Part shown: one piece after another, positions 34,655-42,201 of the stretch | Layout of the letters: each line of letters opens with the position of its first letter | Numbering within the stretch: position 1 is the first letter of the stretch | NCBI RefSeq assembly: GCF_009720865.1 | Contig: NZ_WNLA01000016.1 | Span: 109,031 to 173,030 of the forward strand | Reading direction: 5' to 3' | Source of the DNA: Pseudoduganella ginsengisoli | GTDB taxonomy: Bacteria; Pseudomonadota; Gammaproteobacteria; Burkholderiales; Burkholderiaceae_D | Length of the DNA: 64,000 bases | Position numbers and translations under genes: made by a program | Notes under the pieces: model-generated | The model's input: the letters and a program-made list of their open reading frames with translations, nothing else | The model's database searches: none | Told to the model about the DNA's origin: nothing

Positions 34655-35377
34655 ATGGGACGGATTGCAATTGTGACCGGTGGTACACGCGGCATCGGGG
34701 CCGCCATAGCCGGCCGCCTGAAAACAGCAGGGTATCACGTTGTCGCGGTCTTTCACGGTAACGTGACCGCAGCGGAAGCGTTTCATCAGGAGACCGGGAT
34801 AGCGGTCCGTCAATGGGATGTCAGCGATTACCAGGCGTGCGCAGACGGTATCGCGACCGTGCGCGATATGCTGGGTCAGGTTGACATCCTGGTCAACAAT
34901 GCAGGCATTACGCACGACGTCATGCTGCACAAGATGGCGCCGGAACAATGGCACGCCGTGATGGCGACGGATTTGACCTCGTGTTTCAACATGTGCCGCG
35001 GCGTCATAGGCGGCATGCGCGAGCGCGGGTTCGGGCGCATCGTTAATATCTCGTCAGTCAATGGCCAGCGTGGCCAGGCGGGGCAAACCAATTACGCGGC
35101 CGCCAAGGCCGGCATGCTCGGTTTTACGCGGGCGCTGGCGCTGGAATCGGCGCCGAAAGGCATCACCGTCAATGCGGTGGCGCCCGGCTATATCGCCACT
35201 GAAATGGTCGGGGCGATGGACCAGGTCTTGCTGCAACGCATCGTTGCACAAATTCCGGTCGGAAGGCTCGGCAAGCCGGACGAAGTGGCGCGCATCGTCG
35301 AATTGCTGGTCAGCGACGATGCCGGCTATATCACCGGCGCGACTTTCAGTGCCAATGGCGGCCAGTACATGGCATAG
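34655..35377 (+). CDS. phaB: Acetoacetyl-CoA reductase (SDR)
   Basis: NADPH-dependent reduction of acetoacetyl-CoA to (R)-3-hydroxybutyryl-CoA, the PHB precursor. 240 residues, classical short-chain dehydrogenase: TGGTRGIG cofactor loop (residues 8-15), NNAG (residues 83-86), catalytic Ser in ISSVNGQRGQ, YAAAKAG with Tyr and Lys, then PGYIATEM. Overall pattern (LVNNAGITHDVMLHKM, GQTNYAAAKAGM) fits PhaB rather than FabG. Strong AAAGGAGG before the ATG. Last clear gene of the fadD-hydrogenase run. Confidence 0.92.
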   Translation: MGRIAIVTGGTRGIGAAIAGRLKTAGYHVVAVFHGNVTAAEAFHQETGIAVRQWDVSDYQACADGIATVRDMLGQVDILVNNAGITHDVMLHKMAPEQWHAVMATDLTSCFNMCRGVIGGMRERGFGRIVNISSVNGQRGQAGQTNYAAAKAGMLGFTRALALESAPKGITVNAVAPGYIATEMVGAMDQVLLQRIVAQIPVGRLGKPDEVARIVELLVSDDAGYITGATFSANGGQYMA

Positions 35378-35427
35378 GCGGCTAGAAAGGGCAGCGCCGC
35401 CGCATCATCCGTCAGGCCGGGGCAACC

Positions 35428-35785
35428 GTGAATAGCGTCATCGCGGCCTTGCACGGCGAGACCACCCAGGCTGTCCTGGTCCACGGCGTGGCGGCGCTGG
35501 CCGGACTGCTGCTCTACATCGTGACCACCCGCAATTGAGCCGATCGCCGTGCTGGCCGGCACCCGCACGCTGCGGACTGCCGGCGGCGAGTCCGTACCCG
35601 TACCGGTAGGGGATTTCGCGTGGCGCGTGCTGCATGAGGTGGCCGGCGCCGATGTCCCGACACCTGCCAGCCTGATGATTGGTGAAGCGTACCGGCCGGG
35701 TTTGAAAGATGCACGCAGTGTTTCACTGCCTGGCAGCAAGGGCGTGACCGGTTATTCCTGCTGCCGCAAGCCTTCGGAGCTATAG
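35428..35785 (+). pseudogene. Unrecognised coding debris between phaB and DUF4015 gene
   Basis: Two short plus-strand frames: GTG at 35428 gives 36 residues with one hydrophobic helix (VAALAGLLLYIVTT), stop 35536-35538; a second, from GTG 35549, gives 78 residues (LAGTRTLRTAGGESV near its start) and runs 34 bp into the convergent gene. Neither has a Shine-Dalgarno or a family I recognise. Probably remnants, in line with other broken genes in this block. Confidence 0.35.
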
Positions 35786-37041
35786 CTGTTGCGCGGATTC
35801 CATAGCATCCAGCCATCGCTGCCCGCTTGTTCCGCTGCGTGGATCTGGGCGCGGATTTCATCGGCATCGAATGGACGCCGGTCGAAGGCATAATCGCGGA
35901 ACGCTTGCAGCCACGGACGGAAGCGCAGCGGCGCAATACCGGTCCGGGCCGCCGCATGCTGCAAGGTCTGCAATACAATGTCGTAGGGCTGCCGCACGGG
36001 ATCGGGTGCGCCTGGAATGCCGAACTGGAAGCCGGATGGGTAGAGCATGGGCGACAGGTAATCCACGGCCTGCGACAGCGCCGCAAGATTCTGGCCGATC
36101 GATGTGTCGTTGTTGTTCCATGCGGTGTAGCCGAAGACGTCGGCTGCCAGGAAAACGTTGTAGGGCGCCAGGCGCCGGTGCGCGGCTTGCAGGAAACCGG
36201 TGACCGCGGCAACGCGGTTGGCCTCGGTGTTCGGCTGTGAAAACAGCAGGCCACGGCTGTCAGGGAAGCGCACGTAGTCGTACTGGATTTCATCAAAGCC
36301 CATTGCCGCCGCTTCGGCGCCCAGGTCGAGCAGATAATCCCATGCTTCGCGCTGGAATGGATCGATCCAGGCAAAGTGTTCGCGGTCGCGGAACAGGCTG
36401 CCATCGGCAGCTTTTACGCTCCATTCCGGATGCGCCTGCGCCAGCAAGTCGTCCTTGAAGGCGACGATACGGGCGATCAGATAGATGCCTTGCTCTTTCA
36501 GTAACGCCACGAGTACGCCCATGTCCTGCACCGTGGTCAGGCTGCGCGCTCCGCACTGCGCGGCTTGCGCCACAGCGCTGGGATAGGGTACCAGGCCGCG
36601 GTCGCCCTTGATGTCGATGACAAGGGCGTTCAGTTCGGTGCTGCTTAGCAGCTTGAGCGCCGCATCGCGCACAGCGGGATTGCCGGCGCCATACACGGAA
36701 AGGTACAGCGCCTTGGGGCGCAGCGGCACTAGCCGTATCAGCGGCGCCTGGCTGCTGTCGCCGGCCCACGTGACACTGGTGCGCTGGTAGCCGACGGCGC
36801 GCGCCTGGACATGCTGCGTGGTTGACTGCAGCTGGTAGTGGCCATCTGCATCGGTTGTGACTGCCATGCCGTTGGCGGTCACGGTGGCGCCGGCGACCGG
36901 GCGCCCGTTAACGGCATCGGTGACCCGGCCCTCAAACGCCAGCGCCAGCAGCGGCACGCATAGCATCAGCAGCGGGAACAGGAACAGGCCCTGCGCAGTG
37001 GCCGTCAGGCGCGTCAGCAGGGCAAGCGGAGGTATTAGCAC
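35752..37041 (-). CDS. Putative glycoside hydrolase (DUF4015) with N-terminal carboxypeptidase-regulatory-like domain
   Basis: 429 residues from a GTG at 37041 preceded by GGGAGA. Signal/anchor segment (GLFLFPLLMLCVPLLALA), then a CarboxypepD_reg-like beta-sandwich (GRVTDAVNGRPVAGATVTAN), then a TIM barrel of the DUF4015 type: NALVIDIKGDRG, ARIVAFKDDLLAQ, WIDPFQREAWDYL and the family mark DEIQYDYVRFP. Likely acts on an extracellular polysaccharide; substrate unknown. A perfect FNR-type box lies 61 bp upstream of the start, giving it its own oxygen-regulated promoter behind the ATPase gene. Confidence 0.87.
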   Translation of the reverse strand: MLIPPLALLTRLTATAQGLFLFPLLMLCVPLLALAFEGRVTDAVNGRPVAGATVTANGMAVTTDADGHYQLQSTTQHVQARAVGYQRTSVTWAGDSSQAPLIRLVPLRPKALYLSVYGAGNPAVRDAALKLLSSTELNALVIDIKGDRGLVPYPSAVAQAAQCGARSLTTVQDMGVLVALLKEQGIYLIARIVAFKDDLLAQAHPEWSVKAADGSLFRDREHFAWIDPFQREAWDYLLDLGAEAAAMGFDEIQYDYVRFPDSRGLLFSQPNTEANRVAAVTGFLQAAHRRLAPYNVFLAADVFGYTAWNNNDTSIGQNLAALSQAVDYLSPMLYPSGFQFGIPGAPDPVRQPYDIVLQTLQHAAARTGIAPLRFRPWLQAFRDYAFDRRPFDADEIRAQIHAAEQAGSDGWMLWNPRNSYSSEGLRQQE

Positions 37042-37101
37042 TGTTTTCTCCCGTGCGGTTTGATCCTGATAGCAATTTAGCTGTGCAAATCGCAAAAAAC
37101 G

Positions 37102-37115
37102 TTGATCAGGATCAA
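37102..37115. promoter_or_regulatory. FNR/Anr-type box upstream of DUF4015 gene
   Basis: TTGAT-CAGG-ATCAA, perfect consensus. Positioned between the ATPase stop (37123) and the DUF4015 start; -41.5 activation gives a start near 37067. Confidence 0.82.
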
Positions 37116-37122
37116 AGGAGAG

Positions 37123-39744
37123 TCAATGCGGACCGGGCAGCCGGCGTTTAGCCCATTCCACGCATAGCAGGTAGCCGGCAAGTATTGCGCACAGTCCCGG
37201 CCAGTACGCAGCGGGCATCGTCTGCAGACCGAACAGCGGCGCCAGCGGCGACCCTGGCAGCCACACCCCGCACAGGCAAACCAGCATGGTGGTGGCCAGC
37301 AGGGCAGGGCTGGCCCTGCTTTGCACGAAAGGCAGCCGGGCAGTCCGGATCACGTGGACCGCCAGCGTTTGCGACAGCAGCGATTCAACGAACCATCCGG
37401 TCTGGAACTGGGCGCCCGTGGCGTGCAAGCCGAACCACAGCCAGGCATAGGTCAGATAGTCAAACAACGAGCTGACGCCGCCCAGAAGCAGCATGGCATG
37501 GCCGATATCGCTCATGTCCCAGCGGCGCGGACCCGCCAGGGCGCTAGCGTCAACCCGGTCGGACGCCAGCGCAGTCTGCGACACGTCATAGAGCAGGTTG
37601 TTCAGCAGAATTTGCAGTGGCGCCATGGGCAGGAACGGCAACAGTATGCTGGCGCCCAGCACGGACACCATATTGCCAAAGCTGGCGCTGGCGCTCATGC
37701 GCAGGTATTTCGTGATATTGACAAACACTTGCCGGCCTTCGCGCACCCCTTCGCTGACCGCCATCAGGCTTTTGCGCAGCAAAATGATGTCAGCTGATTC
37801 CCGGGCAATGTCTGCCGCCGTGTCCACGGAAATGCCGACATCGGCCGCCTTCAGTGCACCGGCATCATTGATGCCGTCGCCCAGGTAGCCGACCACGTGG
37901 CCGGCCCCTTGCAGCGCGCGGATCACGTCGGCTTTCTGCTGCGGCGTGAGTTTGACAAACAGCGTGGTTTGTACTGCCCTTTGCTGCAACGTTGCCGCAT
38001 CCATGGCGGCAATCTCGGGACCGCTCAGCAGAAGGCTGTCCCGTAAGCCGACATGATGGGCCACGTGCCGGGTGACCGCTTCATTATCGCCCGTCAGTAC
38101 CTTGACGGCGATGCCTTGGCCATGTAGCGCTTGCAGGGCTTCCAGCGCGGTGCTTTTGGGCGGGTCAAGAAAGGCGATATAACCGGCCAGCAGCATGCCG
38201 TGTTCGTCCGCATCGCTGAATGCCGCTGCTTGGGCCGGCAGCTCGCGCACGGCAACGGCAATCACCCGGAATCCTTCCTGGTTCAGCGATGCCGCCACCC
38301 GCACCAGTTCTGCCGCATGGTGCGGGTGCAGCGCTTCGGTTGCGCCATCGCGGTTGCCCTGCGTGCAGTTGGCAGCCACTTCTTCAACCGCACCCTTGCA
38401 GATCAGCAACCTGGTGCCGTCCGGGCGCTCCAGGATGACGGACATGCGGCGGCGCTGGAAGTCAAACGGCAGTTCGTCGATCTTGCGGTAATCCAGCGGC
38501 GGGGCCAGATGATGGCCTTCGATGTATTCCTGCACGGCGCGGTCCAGCAGGTTCTGCAGGCCGGTTTGGAAATGGCTGTTCAGGTATGCGTATTGGGCGA
38601 CCTGCGCGGAATCTTTGCCATCGATGTCGACGTGGCGTGCGACGACGACGCGGTTTTGCGTCAGCGTCCCGGTCTTGTCAGTGCACAGCACATCCATGGC
38701 TCCCGTATTTTGAATGGCGTTTAAGCGTTTGACGATGCACTTGCGTTGCGCCATCGCCACCGCGCCTTTGGCCAGGTTCACCGTAAAGACGACCGGCAGC
38801 AATTCCGGCGTCAGCCCTACCGCCACTGCCGCCGCAAACTGGAGCGCCTGCATCCAGTCGCCTTTGGCCATGCCGTTGATCAGAAAAACCAGCGCCATCA
38901 GCAGCACCATTACCCGCAGCATCAGCGCGATATAGCGTTGCAATCCCCGGTCAAAGCTGGTCAGTTCGCGCTGTGCCGCCGCTGACTGCGCCATGCGGCC
39001 GAAATCCGTGTCGCGCGCGGTTGCGATGACGACCGCGGTAGCCGTGCCGCTGGCGACGGATGTCCCCATGAAGGCAATGTTGGGCAAGTCATACCGTGCC
39101 GGGGGCAGCTGGGCGCAGGGCGCGGCGCTTTTCTCCACGGGCATGGCTTCCCCGGTCAGGGCGGACTGGTCAATGAACAGGTCGCGGCACTGCAGGATGC
39201 GCACGTCGGCCGGTACCGCGTCGCCTGCCGACAGCAGGATGATGTCGCCCTGCGCCAGGTGCGACATTGGAATGGAGGCGGTCCGCGTGCCATCCGCTTC
39301 GCGCCGCAGCACCCGTGTCCTGGTATGCACCATGGCCAGCAGCCGCGCGGCAGCCTGGCCGGCCCGGTATTCCTGTATAAACGACAATACCGTGGAAAGC
39401 ACCACCAGCACGGCAATCATGGCGCCGCCCCAGGGCTGGGCGGTGAGGAAGTTCATTATGGCCAGCCCCAGCAAGACCAGCGGCAGAGGCCGCAGGAAAG
39501 CCCGGACCAGTTGTCGTGCGGGCGATGCATGTGTTCCGCTGGCAGGTACGCTGGCGCCAGCCTGCTTGCGGCGTCGGGCAGCCTCCGGCGCCGTCAACCC
39601 TTTTTCGGTGCTGTCGAGCATCGCCAGTACGCTGCCGGCGTCCGCACGGGATCCCGACTCCGGCGTGACGGGCACCGCTTGCTGCCTGCCTGGCGCAACG
39701 GAAGGCGCGCCAGCGTGGCGCCGTTTAGCGTACGGTGCGTGCAC
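37123..39744 (-). CDS. P-type ATPase, Mg2+-importing (MgtA-like) type
   Basis: 873 residues from GTG 39744. Cation-ATPase N-domain (LDSTEKGLTAPEAA), actuator TGEA (197-200), helix-4 motif TPELLPVVFTVNLAKGA (312 onward), phosphorylation site CTDKTGTLT with Asp 356, then hinge GDGINDAGALKAADVGISVD and C-terminal helices. TPELLP and the NxAKGA helix fit P3B magnesium transporters. It lies 8 bp after the broken phaC and follows hemerythrin and a USP gene, in a unit with a weak FNR-like box. The start has no clear Shine-Dalgarno, so the N-terminus is uncertain. Confidence 0.9.
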   Translation of the reverse strand: MHAPYAKRRHAGAPSVAPGRQQAVPVTPESGSRADAGSVLAMLDSTEKGLTAPEAARRRKQAGASVPASGTHASPARQLVRAFLRPLPLVLLGLAIMNFLTAQPWGGAMIAVLVVLSTVLSFIQEYRAGQAAARLLAMVHTRTRVLRREADGTRTASIPMSHLAQGDIILLSAGDAVPADVRILQCRDLFIDQSALTGEAMPVEKSAAPCAQLPPARYDLPNIAFMGTSVASGTATAVVIATARDTDFGRMAQSAAAQRELTSFDRGLQRYIALMLRVMVLLMALVFLINGMAKGDWMQALQFAAAVAVGLTPELLPVVFTVNLAKGAVAMAQRKCIVKRLNAIQNTGAMDVLCTDKTGTLTQNRVVVARHVDIDGKDSAQVAQYAYLNSHFQTGLQNLLDRAVQEYIEGHHLAPPLDYRKIDELPFDFQRRRMSVILERPDGTRLLICKGAVEEVAANCTQGNRDGATEALHPHHAAELVRVAASLNQEGFRVIAVAVRELPAQAAAFSDADEHGMLLAGYIAFLDPPKSTALEALQALHGQGIAVKVLTGDNEAVTRHVAHHVGLRDSLLLSGPEIAAMDAATLQQRAVQTTLFVKLTPQQKADVIRALQGAGHVVGYLGDGINDAGALKAADVGISVDTAADIARESADIILLRKSLMAVSEGVREGRQVFVNITKYLRMSASASFGNMVSVLGASILLPFLPMAPLQILLNNLLYDVSQTALASDRVDASALAGPRRWDMSDIGHAMLLLGGVSSLFDYLTYAWLWFGLHATGAQFQTGWFVESLLSQTLAVHVIRTARLPFVQSRASPALLATTMLVCLCGVWLPGSPLAPLFGLQTMPAAYWPGLCAILAGYLLCVEWAKRRLPGPH

Positions 39745-39752
39745 GGCGGCGT

Positions 39753-40115
39753 CTAGTGCTGGTGCACATACATGCCGGGCGCATCGCACAGTGGCGGCGA
39801 CCGGGAGGGAACGGGAACGATGTCCGGACCGCTGCGGCGGGCCAGCCAGCTCTCCCAGGCAGTCCACCAGGAACCCTGCTGTACCGGCGCCCTGGCATAC
39901 CAGGCGTCCGGGTCGATGGACGCCTGGGCACGGTCCCCTGCGCCTGGATTGCGCCACGAAATCATGTACACGTCATATCCCCGTTCGGCCAGATAGCGCA
40001 CCAGTGAGTCGTAGGAAGACAAGTCGAGAATATAGTATTTCATGATCCATGCCGGCACAAGCAGAGGGGGATGGCGCACACGGCATTGCGTTGGGGCGTG
40101 TAGCGTATCAGTCAT
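39753..40115 (-). pseudogene. phaC: PHA synthase remnant with internal deletion of the catalytic centre
   Basis: 120-codon frame. The first part is PhaC-like (LLVPAWIMKYYILDLSSYDS, then LAERGYDVYMISWRNPGAGD) and jumps at once to the PhaC C-terminus (DPDAWYARAPVQQGSWWTAW, ESWLARRSG, APGMYVHQH). In a full synthase about 250-300 residues separate these parts, including the lipase-box Cys, Asp and His. The N-terminal domain is missing too. The join is in frame, so a small protein could still be made but cannot polymerise. ATG at 40115 has only a weak ribosome site. Confidence 0.82.
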
Positions 40116-40156
40116 CGGGTTCCAGGCTGCCGTGCTGCGCGGTCGTCCATGCTGTG

Positions 40157-40567
40157 TCAGTATGCCGGCACTGGCGCCGCACCGTTGCCCTGCCGCACCA
40201 TGCGCAGCAAGTGGCGGTCCTGGGTGACGATATGAAATGGCAGCCAGTCGACCAGCGCGCGCAAGGCACGGTGCGCCGGATCGGCGTCGCCCTGCATCAG
40301 GGCCGACTCCGCATGGTGCAGGCCGGCCAGCATGCGGGCGTGCTGCGCGCGGTGCAGCGCCGCATCCGGGCACTGGAAGCTCTCCATTAATTGTTCTTCA
40401 TAGCGGAAATCGGTTTCGATGCCGTCCACCACATCGCCATAGGCTGCCATGAACTGGTCTTCCGGCAGCGCCAGCGTATTGACCAGCGCTGCAAACGTCT
40501 TGCCGTGCGCCGTATCCAGCGTGGGTTCACCCAACACCATATCGGCCGGGAGGCATTGCTGTTCCAT
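40157..40567 (-). CDS. Bacteriohemerythrin
   Basis: 136-residue O2-binding diiron protein. Ligand pattern visible: DTAHGKTF (His), FRYEEQLMESFQCP (Glu), HRAQHARM (two His), and FHIVTQDRHLLRMV (His and the final D/H region). It may sense or deliver oxygen, or protect against NO, in low-oxygen metabolism. It starts 46 bp after a USP gene on the same strand and precedes the phaC remnant and MgtA-like ATPase. Confidence 0.9.
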   Translation of the reverse strand: MEQQCLPADMVLGEPTLDTAHGKTFAALVNTLALPEDQFMAAYGDVVDGIETDFRYEEQLMESFQCPDAALHRAQHARMLAGLHHAESALMQGDADPAHRALRALVDWLPFHIVTQDRHLLRMVRQGNGAAPVPAY

Positions 40568-40613
40568 CTGTTCTCCTTGGTAGTTGTCGTGGCCGGCATG
40601 GATGCCGGCATGT

Positions 40614-41453
40614 TCAATGTGTCATCAGCAGGGGAATCCGGGTTTGCCTGAGCAAACCGCGGGTGGTGCTGCCCAGCACCCATTGGCGCAACCTGGTGTG
40701 GCCAAACGCGCCAGCCAGCATCAGGTCGGCGCACGTTTCCGCCGCCAGGTTGACCAGCGCGGTATCCGCTTCTTCATCCGTATCGCGCCGTACCACTTCC
40801 ACGTTGCGGTTGTGGCGCGCCAGATACGCGGCCAGGTCCGCGCCCGGTTCGCCGCCGGCATCGATTTGTTCGGCTTCAGGATTGCAGACGGCAATCGTGA
40901 CCTTGGCCGCACGGGCAATCAGCGGCAGGGCCAATGCGATGACGCGGTTGATCCCCATGCTGCCGTTCCACGCAATCAGGAGGTTGCTGAAGGCGGCGGA
41001 AGGAGAGGCCAAGGGCGGCACCAGCATGACCGGGCGGGCAGCGCGCGTCACCAGCGTGCCGGGCAGGGCGGCCGGCATCAGTAAGCCATGGCTGGCGACA
41101 TCTTCCAGGTCAGCCACCAGCAAATCGCAATAGCTGGATTGCAGCAGCATGGCATCGGCCTGCGACACGTCGAGCATGCGCGTTTCAAACGAATTGACGC
41201 CGCATTCATTGCAGTGTTTGTCAAAGGACTGCAAGCGCTGCTGAGCCTCCGCGTGCAGCCGTTCGCAGTCTTCCGGCAGCAGCATGGAGCCGCCCTCGGC
41301 GCCGGCAGCCAGCAGGTAATTCAGTTCAACGATGCCGCTGGTGGTGGCGCCGATCAGGTGTGCGCCCATGCTGTTGGCAAGGCCGGCGGCGATGTCCAGC
41401 GTGCGCGGCGTGCCAGTAGCGCTGCTCAGGTGTACGACGATGGTCTTGTACAT
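40614..41453 (-). CDS. Tandem universal stress protein
   Basis: 279 residues, two UspA domains (about 1-145 and 155-279). The second keeps the nucleotide-loop pattern GAFGHTRLRQWVLGSTTRGLL (shown by G-x2-H-x9-GS); the first is degenerate. USPs of this size support survival under energy or oxygen limitation. A weak FNR-like site lies 59 bp upstream. Heads the unit USP - hemerythrin - phaC remnant - MgtA-like ATPase. Confidence 0.92.
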   Translation of the reverse strand: MYKTIVVHLSSATGTPRTLDIAAGLANSMGAHLIGATTSGIVELNYLLAAGAEGGSMLLPEDCERLHAEAQQRLQSFDKHCNECGVNSFETRMLDVSQADAMLLQSSYCDLLVADLEDVASHGLLMPAALPGTLVTRAARPVMLVPPLASPSAAFSNLLIAWNGSMGINRVIALALPLIARAAKVTIAVCNPEAEQIDAGGEPGADLAAYLARHNRNVEVVRRDTDEEADTALVNLAAETCADLMLAGAFGHTRLRQWVLGSTTRGLLRQTRIPLLMTH

Positions 41454-41511
41454 GGTTGGCCCCTGCGGTGATTGACAGGGGCCATGTTAGTGAACCGGAT
41501 GATTAATTTAT

Positions 41512-41525
41512 ATGACCTGGGACAA
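41512..41525. promoter_or_regulatory. Degenerate FNR-like box before USP/hemerythrin unit
   Basis: On the minus strand TTGTC-CCAG-GTCAT, keeping the TTG and TCA cores but with four consensus mismatches. Position (centre 65 bp before the start codon) is right for class II activation. Confidence 0.4.
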
Positions 41526-41531
41526 GATGGT

Positions 41532-42044
41532 CTATTTTTCATGGCATGCCGTGCTGCCGGCGTACCGGTCTGCCGCGCTGACCGCATAGAGTTCCGTGTG
41601 GCCGAATCCGTGCCTGTAGTCCAGCAGCGAAATCACAGTGGGAAGGATACGCAGGAACAGCAGCCCCTGCCACGGCGCCGGGCCGGCCGCTTGCGCCATG
41701 CTTTTTGCCGCCGGAAATTTGTACAGGAACATTTGCGCCACGGATTCGATGTGTTCCTGTCCTTGCACGAATTCTGCCGTGCCGGCCAATGAAATGCCGC
41801 GGATACTGTTCCAGTCGGCGTAGTCCAGGTTGACGGTGGCGGACACCTTGTCGTTGCGCTGGATATTGTCCGCCTTCTGGCTGCCCAGGCCGACCGCCGT
41901 GTAAATCGCCAGGCCGTCATGCACGTAGCTGACGGTGGTTGCCTGCGGAAATCCATCGGGGCGGATGGTGGCCAGCGTCATGTCTTTGGCATGGTGCAGG
42001 ATGTCGAGGATGCGGGCCAGTGCTGCCGGGTTGAGCTGTTCCAT
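41532..42044 (-). CDS. Pyridoxamine-5'-phosphate-oxidase-like FMN-binding protein
   Basis: 170 residues, split-barrel flavin/F420-binding fold: LATIRPDGFPQATTVSYVHD at the start, then YTAVGLGSQKADNIQRN and VSATVNLDY. PNPOx-like proteins of this kind often bind FMN or haem; enzyme role unknown. ATG at 42044 follows GGAGG. It is divergent from the accessory ftsH gene; two FNR-type boxes lie between them. Downstream on the same strand is the USP-hemerythrin unit. Confidence 0.86.
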   Translation of the reverse strand: MEQLNPAALARILDILHHAKDMTLATIRPDGFPQATTVSYVHDGLAIYTAVGLGSQKADNIQRNDKVSATVNLDYADWNSIRGISLAGTAEFVQGQEHIESVAQMFLYKFPAAKSMAQAAGPAPWQGLLFLRILPTVISLLDYRHGFGHTELYAVSAADRYAGSTACHEK

Positions 42045-42115
42045 ATATTGTCCCTCCGTGATTGATCGCGACAGTGCGACGGAGACCATGCTAGGAAATC
42101 AATAGTCGCTTTCAT

Positions 42116-42129
42116 ATGACCTTGATCAA
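42116..42129. promoter_or_regulatory. FNR/Anr-type box (site 1, PNPOx/ftsH divergence)
   Basis: ATGAC-CTTG-ATCAA, i.e. TTGAT-N4-GTCAT on the minus strand. -41.5 spacing toward ftsH gives a start near 42164, 38 bases before its ATG. Confidence 0.65.
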
Positions 42130-42168
42130 AGTTTTTGTCGAAGGAGTTCGCTACGATGCCATTCTGAG

Positions 42169-42182
42169 TTGATGGTGATCAA
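42169..42182. promoter_or_regulatory. FNR/Anr-type box (site 2, PNPOx/ftsH divergence)
   Basis: TTGAT-GGTG-ATCAA, perfect consensus. -41.5 spacing toward the PNPOx gene gives a start near 42134. It overlaps an ATG at 42172 in the ftsH frame, which argues that ftsH really starts at 42202. Confidence 0.75.
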
Positions 42183-42201
42183 CACGGGAGTAGAAATTGC
42201 T

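Noticed and set aside
37060..37073. FNR-like TTGAT-CCTG-ATAGC before the DUF4015 gene
   Set aside because: Second half does not match, and a perfect box is 42 bp away at the right distance.
39745..39957. 71-residue upstream extension of the MgtA-like ATPase
   Set aside because: It overlaps the phaC remnant in another frame and has no ATPase homology; the ATPase N-domain begins after 39744.
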